Below, in pieces: positions 1-11,300 of a stretch of DNA of 41,342 nt. Within the stretch, counting starts at the first letter, position 1; the number at the start of each line of letters is the position of its first letter. Made by a program: the position numbers and the translations under genes. The notes below the pieces were generated by a model. That model did not search any database, was not told the DNA's origin, and was given only the letters and a program-made list of their open reading frames with translations. Source of the DNA: Planktothricoides sp. SR001 (GTDB taxonomy: Bacteria > Cyanobacteriota > Cyanobacteriia > Cyanobacteriales > Laspinemataceae); NCBI RefSeq assembly GCF_001276715.1, contig NZ_LIUQ01000057.1, positions 1 to 41,342 on the forward strand, given 5' to 3'.

Positions 1-50
1 GAATGCTTTGCCCCTACATTCTGTCTCAAAATTTATAATTTTTTCTCATG

Positions 51-3000
51 TTATCCGTCTCCTTTAATAATCTTCATGTCATCAGCAGTCAGCCCATACA
101 GGTGGGCTACTCTGTCGTCTATTTCTGCCTCCCAGCGATCGACTCCGACTCCTTTCGCGGCTAGGCATTTTTCTACTAATTCTTCTATGGCTTGTTTGTC
201 GGCTTCACTCGCTTTCGGGATGGTAATTTGTTCAATATTTTCTTTATAAGCTTGCAAGTAACCATTTTGTAAATCTGTACAAATATGACTTAAAAACCAC
301 CAACTAATTGATGAGTTTAAAACAGCAGTTACATACTCATCTGCCCCCACAATCATATAGAGAGCATCATTGTGATGAATCTGATTTCTATCAAAAGCAA
401 ATTTAGCTTTATCCATAAATCGACCTAATATAATTTTTTGCTTTTGAAATTCTTGCCAGTAAGCAACATTATCCTGTATTTCATACCATTGATAACTTCC
501 TGCTTTTCTGCCACCTTTAGTTCCTGGTGTTAATCTTTCTTCATACTGCATTAAATAATCTCTGATAGCAGGATATTTATTAATATCAATACCACGACGA
601 GTAAAAATTAACCATAAGTCAGGTTCTTCAACAAACCATCTTTTTACATCTCGACCTCGACAATATGGCTTGAGAACTTCAGCGGATGAAGGATGTTCGG
701 CAATTAATCTATCCCGCGTTTCGCGATCGACGACAAAGGCTTCATTGAAACCTGTTTTAATTCCATAGTAAAAACGACCATTGACATATTCACCGAGAGG
801 AGTTCCGGCATTTCTTAACTTATCCAATAAGCGTAAAACTTTTGAGGATTCTAACCGCCAACCATCGGGTTTTAATTCGGTTTGATCGAGAGAAAAAGCG
901 TTTTTTTGATAGACGGAAACAAAGTCTTCTAACTCTTGTCCTTCTTGCCAGGTCAATACAGCAACCTGATGTTCTTTGGGTTTTTCTTTCTTAAATACAA
1001 TAATACTAGGATAGGCGATCGCCTCAAAGACATTAGCATCGCCAAAATCAATCATTACTTCAATGGTGGATTTTGCCCCTAGATATTTGCGGAGTTTTTC
1101 CCCATACCCTGCCCGAAAATATTTATTAGAGGTGATAAAACTGAGATAACCTTTTTCCTTGAGTAAGCGAAATCCTTGTTCATAAAAATAAACATATAAA
1201 TCCGCCACTCCAGTATAACAGTCATATTCCTCTTTTAAAGCGGGCTTAATTTCCTTAATTTGCTCTTGTCGCACATAGGGGGGATTGCCAATGACAATAT
1301 CAAACCCTCCTTTCTGTTCAAAAACATCGCGAAAATGCAGATAATATTGAAAGAAATTTAAAGAGCGATCGCCCCTTTTTACCTGGGCTTCAAACTCATC
1401 TAATCCTGCTAACCGGGCGGCTAACTGTTCCCGTTCTTGTAACTGCTGTTTGCTAGGTTTATCGAATTCCTTAATTTCTAGTTCTAACTGCTTTTGTTGT
1501 GCTAAAATAAAATGGCGTTGGTCGGTGATCGCCCCGACAAAGACTCGTTTTTCCGCCTCCATAATTTGTAAGCGTAAATCTTGCCGTTCCTGAGAAGACA
1601 CATGAAAATATTGTTTTTCTAATTTCAACAAATCCGCGATCGCCTTATCCAATTCCGTCATCTCAAAAGCGAAAGCTAACTGTTCCGATTGCCCCGGTAT
1701 AGGAATAATCGTTTGCCCATTAATCTTAGAAATCAGCGAATCTCCACACATCAATTTATAATCTAAATTCGGCAAAGCTTCCACATTTTCTATAGTGGGA
1801 ATATCCACCACCAAAGATAACCACATCCGCAGTTTAGCAATCTCGATCGCCTCTGGTTTAATATCCACCCCATAAAGATTATTAGCAATAATTTCTCGCT
1901 TCCATTCTGATATTGCCAAACTGCCTCGCTGGACGGTCATCCCTTCTCGACGGGCTACAGCTTGCCGCACATTTAAGATTAACTGCATCATCCCCAAAGG
2001 AAACGCCCCAGAACCCACCGCAGGGTCAAGAACTTTTAAATTCATCAGGGCTTTTTTGAGACTTTTCGCATCTTGGGGCGAAATTAATTCATTCAAATCT
2101 TTGTCGGAAATATCTGGGTCATAATGCACCAATTTTTGCGCCGTTTCTAAACTAATTCCCGTGGTATCTGCCAAATATCGCCCTAACACTTCCGCACAGA
2201 TAAACTGAACAATTCCACGAGGAGTATAGAAGGTTCCCGACTTACCCCGTTCCTCTGCGGCTAACATATTTTCAAATACTTTCCCCAACATTTCTGGGTC
2301 AACCGCTACATCTTCATCCCCAGTAACATTTTCTGCCACCGTGAAGTTATAGATATTGAAAAATCCTAAAATGCTGTCAGAATTACCGGGGTCAAAAATC
2401 CGATTGGGCAATGTAATTAATTCCGGGGTTTCTCGACCAGCCCCATCTTGAATATTTTCCCCATAATCCCGGTCAAATAGTCCCCCATTTAAATAGGGAA
2501 TTTGCCCCCAGGGGGATTGATGATTTTCTCGTTGCTGGTTTAAGGTGTCAAAAAATAATGGCTCTAAAATTTCGGTATAATAATCGGTATTTTCCGCTTG
2601 ATAAGCACTTTTGCCTTTGCCATACATCGTTTTCAGGAATTGGCGATCGCCTGCTAAAAAGCCCTTTTTCTGGAGAAAATACAAGAACATAATCCGCCCC
2701 AATAACCTTTGGGTAAACTGAGAAAGCCGGTCTCTATCGGCAAAATAGGGGTGAGGATTATGAGAGGAAATCGCCTCTAATACTCGGTGAAATAATTTCT
2801 GATATTCTTGATAAAATCCTTTGGTGAGTTTCTCAACATCAAAAGCTTCACATTGTGCTTGGTAAAGTTCTCGGGCAGAACGACCCCGAACCGCGATCGC
2901 TTCTAAGCGGTCTAAATCATAAGCGGTGGGATTTTGGCGGTCGATTAATAACTTGCGAATACTTGCCTGTAAATTACTTTTTTCATCAAAAAACTTGCGA

Positions 3001-3350
3001 GGGTTGACTAACATCAACTGGTTATAGTCTTTTGTGGCTAATAACAAAAATTCCGAGGGTCTTTTGCCCAACTGAGAGGCGATCGCTTTCATCCGACCAC
3101 TGGCGATCGATGGGGAAATCCAAGCCTCTGGTTTTAACTCAAATAATATTACTTGCAAACCACCTCGGTCTTGGTCAGCAATCAAATAACCACCCGCGAT
3201 CGCTTCTTCACTGCGAGGGGATAATTCTAAACTTTTTATATCAATTGGTTCCGCTGAAGCGGTGTAACCTAATTGCTGAAAAATCTTAGCAATTTTATCA
3301 GGACTGGTTAAATCACGGAGGTCATCAATTTTTAGAATACGTTGGTTCAT
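51..3350 (-). CDS. Eco57I/type IIG-like DNA methyltransferase, possible restriction-modification fusion
   Basis: This 1099-residue protein contains the two hallmarks of an amino-methyltransferase: an AdoMet-binding motif DPAVGSGAF near residue 445 and the catalytic NPPY motif (IGNPPYVRQ) near residue 690. The family methylates adenine N6. The long C-terminal part after NPPY resembles the TaqI-like target-recognition region of Eco57I-type enzymes. The N-terminal 130 residues include a strand ending FELKP and then IASQLGK, which could be a degenerate PD-(D/E)XK nuclease core; this is inference. The size fits a one-polypeptide type IIG enzyme or a PglX-like methylase. No separate restriction, specificity or BREX/DISARM gene lies in the next 12 kb, although the upstream-coordinate side of the window is cut off 50 bases after its stop. 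The ATG start leaves 550 bases of repeat-rich DNA upstream. The methylase call is strong; the nuclease activity is unproven. Confidence 0.88.
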   Translation of the reverse strand: MNQRILKIDDLRDLTSPDKIAKIFQQLGYTASAEPIDIKSLELSPRSEEAIAGGYLIADQDRGGLQVILFELKPEAWISPSIASGRMKAIASQLGKRPSEFLLLATKDYNQLMLVNPRKFFDEKSNLQASIRKLLIDRQNPTAYDLDRLEAIAVRGRSARELYQAQCEAFDVEKLTKGFYQEYQKLFHRVLEAISSHNPHPYFADRDRLSQFTQRLLGRIMFLYFLQKKGFLAGDRQFLKTMYGKGKSAYQAENTDYYTEILEPLFFDTLNQQRENHQSPWGQIPYLNGGLFDRDYGENIQDGAGRETPELITLPNRIFDPGNSDSILGFFNIYNFTVAENVTGDEDVAVDPEMLGKVFENMLAAEERGKSGTFYTPRGIVQFICAEVLGRYLADTTGISLETAQKLVHYDPDISDKDLNELISPQDAKSLKKALMNLKVLDPAVGSGAFPLGMMQLILNVRQAVARREGMTVQRGSLAISEWKREIIANNLYGVDIKPEAIEIAKLRMWLSLVVDIPTIENVEALPNLDYKLMCGDSLISKINGQTIIPIPGQSEQLAFAFEMTELDKAIADLLKLEKQYFHVSSQERQDLRLQIMEAEKRVFVGAITDQRHFILAQQKQLELEIKEFDKPSKQQLQEREQLAARLAGLDEFEAQVKRGDRSLNFFQYYLHFRDVFEQKGGFDIVIGNPPYVRQEQIKEIKPALKEEYDCYTGVADLYVYFYEQGFRLLKEKGYLSFITSNKYFRAGYGEKLRKYLGAKSTIEVMIDFGDANVFEAIAYPSIIVFKKEKPKEHQVAVLTWQEGQELEDFVSVYQKNAFSLDQTELKPDGWRLESSKVLRLLDKLRNAGTPLGEYVNGRFYYGIKTGFNEAFVVDRETRDRLIAEHPSSAEVLKPYCRGRDVKRWFVEEPDLWLIFTRRGIDINKYPAIRDYLMQYEERLTPGTKGGRKAGSYQWYEIQDNVAYWQEFQKQKIILGRFMDKAKFAFDRNQIHHNDALYMIVGADEYVTAVLNSSISWWFLSHICTDLQNGYLQAYKENIEQITIPKASEADKQAIEELVEKCLAAKGVGVDRWEAEIDDRVAHLYGLTADDMKIIKGDG

Positions 3351-3483
3351 AAGTAATTATTGATATTTTAGATAAAAAAAGTTAGCGGTAGTCTGATAAT
3401 AAAGCGCTATTTAATAACATTAAACGATTTCGATCCCCATTGCCATTAATTTAATTAAATCTTAATAATTTTGTTCCAAAAAA

Positions 3484-3742
3484 ACCGCCAGGGATTAAAA
3501 TCCCTGGCTAATAGCTAAAGTCGGTTTTAACCGACTAAAATTATGTACGGGTCAACGGCCGTTGACCCCTACCAAACATAATTAGTCGGTTTTAACCGAC
3601 TTGCGCTATGAGGCGGGGATTTTAATCCCCGACGGATCGCAGGGTTACACAAAGGCTGGTTAAAAATGATGCAAGAAAAACCGCCAGCGCCAGGGATTAA
3701 ATAAAATCCCTGGCTAATAGCTAAAGTCGGTTTTAACCGACT
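3484..3742. repeat. Composite palindromic repeat cluster in intergenic region 3351-3904
   Basis: Two copies (about 3484-3536 and 3680-3742) of a composite repeat are visible. Each has a CCAGGGATT...AATCCCTGG hairpin, the spacer CTAATAGCTAA, and the near-palindrome AGTCGGTTTTAACCGACT. A third copy of that last part lies at 3584-3601, next to a GGGGATTTTAATCCCC hairpin. A perfect 16-bp palindrome, GTCAACGGCCGTTGAC, is at 3551-3566. No gene is supported in this 554-bp gap. The repeats look like interspersed, non-coding palindromic elements that could fold in RNA. Confidence 0.8.
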
Positions 3743-3799
3743 GAAATGCTTTTACAGCGGTTTTCAGATTACTAAACCACGAGCGGGCCAGTGCAATAT

Positions 3800-3840
3800 T
3801 GTAGGGGCGAATGGCCATATAGCCCCTACAAAAGAAATAT
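3800..3840. repeat. TGTAGGGGC palindromic interspersed repeat
   Basis: The perfect inverted arms TGTAGGGGC (3800-3808) and GCCCCTACA (3832-3840) enclose a 23-base loop. Relatives in this window lie at 18215-18243, 29980-30009 (inside a coding region) and 31670-31739, so this is a dispersed family. Confidence 0.75.
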
Positions 3841-3868
3841 CACTATTCACTATTCACTATTCACTATT
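3841..3868. repeat. Heptanucleotide tandem repeat (CACTATT)4
   Basis: Four perfect tandem copies of CACTATT are followed by the partial copy CACTTTC. Heptanucleotide short tandem repeats (STRR sequences) are a known feature of cyanobacterial genomes. This array lies just downstream of the BMP lipoprotein stop codon. Confidence 0.8.
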
Positions 3869-3904
3869 CACTTTCTCCTCTGCCGATGGCGGGTTCCTCT
3901 CCTA

Positions 3905-5125
3905 CTAATTCGCCCCTTTCATGCCTTCTAATAATTTTGGTAAATACCAGATTTGTTGGTCGGTGGCCACTTCATTTGCTTTCAAGAAAACGCTGCCATC
4001 TTGAAAGTTTAATGGCCCTTTAAATAGCTGGATGCTGCCATCTCCCAATCCTTGAGTAAATTGATTGAGAAATGAGGCGCGATCGCCCAAAGCTTGACCG
4101 GCAATAAAACCAATCGCACTGGTTTCTGGGCTATTAATATTTGCCCAATCTGGACCAGCTAAAACAAATTCACTGGTATATTCACCAGACATAGCTTTTT
4201 TCACCGCTTCCTGATAAGGAACTGCCCAGTTATAATAAGGAAGTCCTAAGCAAATATCTGGGGCAATTTCACAGCCTTTGATATAATCATAGTGAACATA
4301 TTTGACTTTTTTGCCCGCTGCGGCGGCTTTTTTTCCTTGCACAGCCGCTTCGGGGGTGTCAATGCCAGACATGACCACATCAAAGCCACTATTATAAAAG
4401 TCATCGGCAACTTTTGTCGGGTCTAAAGTTTTCCCCGGAATATTAAACCAAAAACCAATCCAGGTAACTTTAAAAGTTAAATCTTGCGGGTCTTTTTGCC
4501 GATAGTTTTGCCAACAATATTTAGCCCCTAAATAAGCAGACGCGGCATAGCGGCGAGTTTCATCATTAATTAATGGGCCAAGATAGCCAATTTTGCCGGT
4601 TTCCGTCCCCAGGGCGGCGGCACATCCGGCCATCATTTTGCCATATTCCATCCGCCCCATAATATTACCTAAGTTGGGAATTGCTTGATAATTTTTCCCT
4701 TCTTTCCAGGCAGCATCCCCAGAGATATGAATCACCGGAATTTCGGGATATTTTTTCGCGGTTTCCAGGGCATCATCTTTAAAGTCATCGGAGTTGAAAA
4801 TAATCATTTTTGCCCCAGAATCAATTAAATCATCGGCGACTTGGGATGCTTTCACGTTGGGCCGATCACCGGGATTAACTTTATCCACATATTGAAATTT
4901 CACTTGAGGAACTTTTGCGGCAACGGTCTGCACTCCCTCATAGTTGGACTGGTTCCACCCCGCGTCATTGTGTGGCCCGACTAAAACCATCCCCACGGTA
5001 AATTGATCCGAGGTGGCATTCGGGGCCGGTTGACAAGCGGTGAACAGGAATAACCCCGCGATCGCACTCAGGGAGACGAGACGAGTTCGGGCGATCGCTT
5101 TTCTGGTTGGCAATTTATTTTTCAT
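3905..5125 (-). CDS. BMP-family ABC transporter substrate-binding lipoprotein
   Basis: This is the extracytoplasmic solute-binding component of a basic-membrane-protein (BMP/PnrA-type) ABC importer. Characterised relatives bind purine nucleosides or related compounds; the ligand here is unknown. The N-terminus is a lipoprotein signal: basic residues, a hydrophobic run and the lipobox FTAC, so the mature protein would be lipid-anchored at Cys. The mature start (VGMVLVGPHNDAGWN), the VADDLIDSGAKMIIF segment and the later IGYLGPLIND match the periplasmic-binding fold of the family. An ATG at 5155 is also in frame. I prefer the ATG at 5125 because AGGA lies seven bases upstream of it and the signal peptide then has a normal length. 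The gene is monocistronic and divergent from the giant kinase. A matching permease lies at 18.4 kb and the ATPase at 30.2 kb. Confidence 0.88.
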   Translation of the reverse strand: MKNKLPTRKAIARTRLVSLSAIAGLFLFTACQPAPNATSDQFTVGMVLVGPHNDAGWNQSNYEGVQTVAAKVPQVKFQYVDKVNPGDRPNVKASQVADDLIDSGAKMIIFNSDDFKDDALETAKKYPEIPVIHISGDAAWKEGKNYQAIPNLGNIMGRMEYGKMMAGCAAALGTETGKIGYLGPLINDETRRYAASAYLGAKYCWQNYRQKDPQDLTFKVTWIGFWFNIPGKTLDPTKVADDFYNSGFDVVMSGIDTPEAAVQGKKAAAAGKKVKYVHYDYIKGCEIAPDICLGLPYYNWAVPYQEAVKKAMSGEYTSEFVLAGPDWANINSPETSAIGFIAGQALGDRASFLNQFTQGLGDGSIQLFKGPLNFQDGSVFLKANEVATDQQIWYLPKLLEGMKGAN

Positions 5126-5273
5126 AGTAAAATCCTGACGTTTTATTTTAAACATAAAATAGTCACAGGCTGTTTCATTGGCCAGCGGCTGTTATGATTT
5201 ATGATTAGTTATTAGCTAGTCATTGTTAAGTAGCTAATAACCAACAACCAAAGAATCCCTACCCAACAACCAA

Positions 5274-5301
5274 CAACTAACAACTAACAACTAACAACTA
5301 A
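5274..5301. repeat. Heptanucleotide tandem repeat (CAACTAA)4 just upstream of the giant kinase start
   Basis: Four perfect copies of CAACTAA end 12 bases before the ATG at 5314, where a Shine-Dalgarno site would be expected; no purine-rich site is visible. Copy-number change here would alter the 5' leader, so an effect on translation is possible but is inference. Confidence 0.75.
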
Positions 5302-5313
5302 CAACAAATAACT

Positions 5314-8300
5314 ATGCCAGCGATCGCCGGATATAAAATTCTTCAAACCATCCATGAAAGTCCCAATTCACGAGTCTATCGAGGGCTGCGTGAATCAGAC
5401 AATCAACCAGTGATTCTCAAAGTGCTTAAAGAGGACTATCCGACCCCGGAAAAAATCCGCAAATATAAGCTGGAGTATCTGATAACCCACAATCTGAATC
5501 TTCAGCGGGTGGTCAAGTCCTATAGCCTAGAAACCTATCACAATACCCTGATGATTGTTTTCGAGGATTTTGGCGGCAAATCGTTAAAAAGTTTAATGTC
5601 CCACCGCCGGTTTACCCTGGAAGAATTCCTAGAAATTGCGATCGCCTCTGCTGATAGTTTAGCAGAAATTCATGCGGCTAACATCATCCACAAAGATGTT
5701 AATCCATCTAACCTAGTTTATAACCCAGAAACTAAGGTTTTGAAGCTGATTGATTTTGGCATTGCCGTGGATTTTGCCAAAGACAGTCACCTGCTGGAAA
5801 CCCCACAGATATTAGAGGGAACTCTTAGCTATATGTCCCCGGAACAAACCGGCAGAATGAATCGGATTTTGGATTATCGCACGGACTTTTATTCTCTGGG
5901 TGTAACTTTTTATGAACTCCTGACGCACCAGTTACCATTTAAAGGGGCTGATGCAATGGAGTTAGTTCACTGCCACTTGGCTAAACAACCCCAACCTCCT
6001 CATTTAATTATACCCAATAATGGAGAAAAACAGCTAGATAAATTTGAGCCAATTCCTCGATCAATTTCCGACCTGGTGATGAAACTTTTGGCGAAAACTG
6101 CTGAAGAAAGATATCAAAGTGCTTGGGGGCTGAAAGCGGACTTAGAATTTTGCTTAAGTCAATTAAGATCCACAAGGGTGATTAGCCAATTCCCCTTGGG
6201 CAGCCAAGATATTTCTGACAAATTCCTGATCCCGAATAAACTGTATGGGCGGTCTAAAGAAATAGCCCAGTTATTAGCAGCCTTTGAACAGATAGCGGGT
6301 CGAGGAAAGACCCCGAAGTCCTCAGCAACTTTAGGAAATGTTTCTCCAGTTTCTCCAGTTTCTCCAGGATTTTTTTATCAAAAAGCCAGAATGATTACCG
6401 TGACGGGGGTTCCGGGAATCGGGAAATCATCCTTGGTGGCGGAAATTTATAAACCTATTACCCGGAAAAAAGGATATTTTATTTGCGGAAAGTTTGACCA
6501 ATATCAGCGGAATATTCCTTATAGTGGGGTGATTCAAGCCTTTCAGGAATTGATTCGACAACTGCTGACGGAAAGTGAAGAGCAGTTGAATGAGTGGCGG
6601 ACAAAAACTTTAAAAGTTTTAGGGGCTAATGCCCAATTAATTCTGGAGGTAATTCCCGAATTTAAGCGGATTATTGGCTGTGAATCAGTGGGGTCATTTT
6701 TACCGGCGATGCAAGCGGAAAATCGCTTAAATTTGTTATTTCAAAACTTAATCCAAGTTTTTGCTAATGCTGCACATCCTCTGGTAATTTTCCTGGATAA
6801 TTTACAGTGGATTGATTCCGCTAGTTTAAAACTGCTGAAACTCTTGATGAGTGGCTGCTTGGATTTTGTTTTGTTTATCGGGGCTTATCGGGATAATGAG
6901 GTCAGTCATAGTCATCCTTTAATGCTGACTTTAAGTGAATTGGAACACCAGGGGGCAATTATTTCATCTATTTCTTTATCTCCTTTGAAATTAAAGGAAA
7001 TTAATCAGTTAATTTCTGAGACGGTTAAGCAACCTTTAGAGGTTACGAAATATTTAGCCCAAGTAGTCCAAAATAAAACCGGGGGTAATCCTTTTTTTGT
7101 GAATGAGTTCTTAAAAGCTTTGGCCGCAGACCAGTTAATTTACTTTGATTATCAACGAGGTTCTTGGCATTGGGAGATTAATCAGATTTCACTCAGAGAA
7201 ATTACTGATAATGTGGTTGAGTTGATGGCCAGTAAAATTCAAAAATTGCCCGATTCTAGTCAAGAAAGCCTGAAGTTAGCCGCTTGTATTGGCAATCATT
7301 TTGATTTAGGGACTTTGGCAATGTTGAGTGGAAAATCCCTGAAGCAAACAACGGTAAATTTGCAAGCCGCAGTCCAAGAAGGGCTGATTGTTCCCTTAAG
7401 CGATCGCGATGGATTCTTACCAGAAACTTCTCTGGGTAATTTATCCGCATCCCAGCCATTGCATCTGTCTCAAACAAAGTCAATCGCCTACAAGTTTGTC
7501 CACGATCGCATTCAACAAGCGGCTTATTTTTTGATGCCAATGAAGGAAAAACAAGCGGTTCACTGGCAAGTGGGACAGTTTTTATATCAAAATACTCCAG
7601 AAAGCGATCGCGAGGCGAAAATCTTTGAAATTGTCAATCAATTGAATGCGGGGAGCGAACAGATTAAATATCAGGGCGATCGCGATCGACTCGCGGAACT
7701 AAATTTAACTGCTGGCATCAAAGCCAAAACTGCTGCCGCTTATGAACTGGCTTTAAATTATCTCACCATCGGCATCACTTTATTAGGAGTTCGCAGTTGG
7801 CAAACCCAATATGAACTAACCTTGTTCCTCCATGTGGAAGCAGCGGAAGCGGCTTATTTAAGTGGGCATTTGCCGCAAATGTATAAATTTTCCTTAGTGG
7901 TTTTACAATCGGCCAAAAATATTTTAGATAAGGCAAAAGTTTATGAAATCAAAATCCAAGCCTACCAAGCCCAAAACCAGTTAAAAGAAGCGGTTCATAC
8001 CGCTTTACCTGTTTTACAACTATTAGGGATTACCTTCCCTTCAGTCCCGGCAAATTCAACAACAACCGCTGTACCTCTGCATAAAATTTGGTTCGGAGTT
8101 TACCAGATTCAATGGGCAATGTTTTGCAAAAAAATTGAGGATTTAATTCATCTGCCGACCATGACCGATCCCATTCACCTGGCTGCCATTAGAATTTTAT
8201 CCACCGTAGCTACCGCGTCTTATATTGCCGTTCCCGAACTGTTTCCCCTGATTATTTTCAAAATGGTGAATCTCTCGCTAGAATATGGAAATTCCCCAGA

Positions 8301-11300
8301 ATCTGCTTTTGCTTATGCTGGTTATGGGCTAATTTTATCGGGATTTTTAGGGCAAATTAATGCCGGATATCAGTTTGGTCAGTTAGCCTTAAATCTGTTG
8401 TCAAAAGTTGAAGATCGCCAGATTAAAGCCAAAGTTGTCCAAACCGTGAGTATTTGGATTTTTCCCTGGAAACGGCATATCCGAGAAACCTTACAATCAG
8501 TCCGCCAGTTGTATCTAATGGGCAGGGAAACCGGGGATTTAGAATGGGCTAAATATGCGGCGCATACTGGCTACTATTCCTATTTTAGCAGTCAGGAAGA
8601 ACTGACGGTTTTAGAACAAGAAATGGCGGGGTATAGCCAGATTCTTTACCAGCTAAATCAAATTAACAGTTTTTATGGCAGTGAACTCTTTCGCCAGGGA
8701 ATTTTAAATTTGATGGGAGAGGCGGCGAATCCCTGTGTTTTAATTGGCGAAGCTTATAATGAGTTAAAAATGTTGCCGGTGCATCAACAAGCTCAAGACC
8801 AAACTATTTTACACTACTTTTATTTAAATAAATTGATTCTCTGCTATTTATTTGGCAACTATCATGAAGCGAGACAAAATGCGAAACTTGCTAAAAAATA
8901 TGTAGCCGGAGTGGTGGGGACTATCGCCCTGCCGGTGTTTTATTTTTATGATTCTTTAATCTATTTAAGCCAAATTAATCCCGCTAGTCAGTTTCAAAAA
9001 AGAAGACAAATGCAAGAGATTTACCGAAATCAAAAGCAGATGAAGAAATGGGCTAAATTTGCCCCCATGAACTATTTAGCGAAATTTTATTTAGTTGAGG
9101 CTGAACGCTACCGGGCGAAGGGACAGGAAGCTAAAGCGATGGATTTTTATGAAAAAGCGATCGCCGCTGCGAAAAAATATGAATATCTTCACGAAGAAGC
9201 CTTAGCTAATGAACTTGCCGCTAAATTTTATGCGGATAAACAACAAATTAATATTGCCAGGACTTATTTGCAAAATGCTCGCTATTGCTATGTCAAATGG
9301 GGGGCTAAAGCCAAAGCCAAGCAGTTAGAAGAAACTTATCCCGAACTGCTTCCTTATCGAGCCGATCTGCGGCGCCTATCCGCCACAAACCATCATGGGA
9401 TGACCTCCTTAACCTCCACGGAAACTCGCATGGCATCCGCCTTGGATTTAACCACGGTGGTGAAAGCATCTCAAGCCCTATCTGGGGAAATTGTCCTGGA
9501 TAAGTTATTGGCCAAATTAATCACCATTGTCCTAGAAAATGCGGGGGCGCAAAAAGGCTTTTTAATTCTAGAACAAAATGGAGAATTAGTTATTGAAGCG
9601 GCTGGAGGTGTGGAAGATTCAGAAGTTTCAGTACGGCGATCGCATCCGGTGGAAAAAACTAACTTATTGCCGAAATCAATTATTAATTATGTAGCCAGAA
9701 CTCACGAATATGTGGTGTTCAATGATGCCACCAAAGAAATTGATTCTCCTTTTTGTAAAATTCAAAATCCCGACGAGTCTTATATTCTTTTGCATCAGCC
9801 AAAATCCGTGCTTTGCGTGCCGATTATTGGCCAAGGAAAATTTATCGGCATTCTCTATTTAGAAAATAATCTCACCCCTGGGGCATTTACTCCCGATCGT
9901 CTCTTAGTTTTGCGCTTACTCTGTTCTCAAGCGGCGATTTCTTTAGAAAATGCTCGTCTCTATGAAGCGGAGGAAGTCTATTCCCGCACCTTAGAAGCGA
10001 AAGTGCAAGAACGTACCGAAGAATTAGAAGAGCAAATTCGCGTCAGGGCGCAAACTGAAGCGGCATTACGCTTATCAGAAGAAAAGTTTTCTAAGGCGTT
10101 TCGGTCTTCGCCGAATCCCATTGTTATTACTACCTTGGCTGCGGGAAAATTTATCGAAGTAAATGATAGTTTTTTGACGTTAACCGGCTATAGTAAACAA
10201 GAAGTGATTAACCAAATGAGTCATCACCTGAATATTTGGCAAAATCCTCAAGATGAAATCTCAATTATGCAGATGTTAACCACCGCCGATTCGGTGCATA
10301 ATCAGGAATTTGCTTGGGGACTAAAGTCGGGAGAAATCAGAACCGTTTTATTATCTGCTGAATTGATTAATCTGGGGGGAGAAGAATGTATTCTTTATTT
10401 GGTGAATGATATTACGGAACGCAAGCAAGCAGAAGAGGCGATCGCGGCCAATGAACGTAAATATAGAAATTTAGTAGAAACTTCTCAAGATATGATTTGG
10501 TCTGTAGATGCTGCCGGTCAGTTTACGTTTGTGAATCAAGCGGTGAAACAAATTTATGGCTACGATCCAGAGGAAATGAGCCAACAAAAGTTTACGGACT
10601 ATGCGGATCCGAAACATCAGTACCAAGATAGGCAAATGCTGCAAGAAATTTTAGCCGGTGAATCTGTATTTCACTATGAAACTGTTCACCGATCTAAACA
10701 AGGTCAACCCATTTATTTAATGGTGAATGCGATCGGGGTGCGAAATTGGCAAGGTCGTGTCGTGGGAATTACGGGCACCGCCAGCGATATTACTTATCTT
10801 AAACAAGCGGAAGAAGCTTTACGTCAATCAGAGAGTCAATTGAAAAAAGCCAAAGAAGCGGCAGATGCGGCGAATCAAGCTAAAAGCACTTTTTTGGCGA
10901 AAATGAGCCATGAATTGCGAACACCTTTAAATGCGATTCTGGGGTTTACTCAACTGATGAGTCGCGATCACAGATTAACCCCGGAACAGCAAGAATATCT
11001 GAACATTATTAACTACTCTGGGGAGCATTTACTGGAACTGATTAATGATGTGTTGGATATGTCTAAAATCGAAGCGGGTCATCTAGAATTAAACCCCACC
11101 AGCTTTGACTTATTTCGGTTACTCAATTCTATCTTTGAAATGTTGCAACTCAAAGCCACGGGCAAAGGTTTAAAATTCATCTTTCACTGTGACCCCAATG
11201 TGCCTCAATATGTGCAAACAGACGAAAGTAAATTACGCCAAGTATTAATTAATCTTCTGGGCAATGCGATCAAATTTACCGAACAAGGAATGGTGCAATT

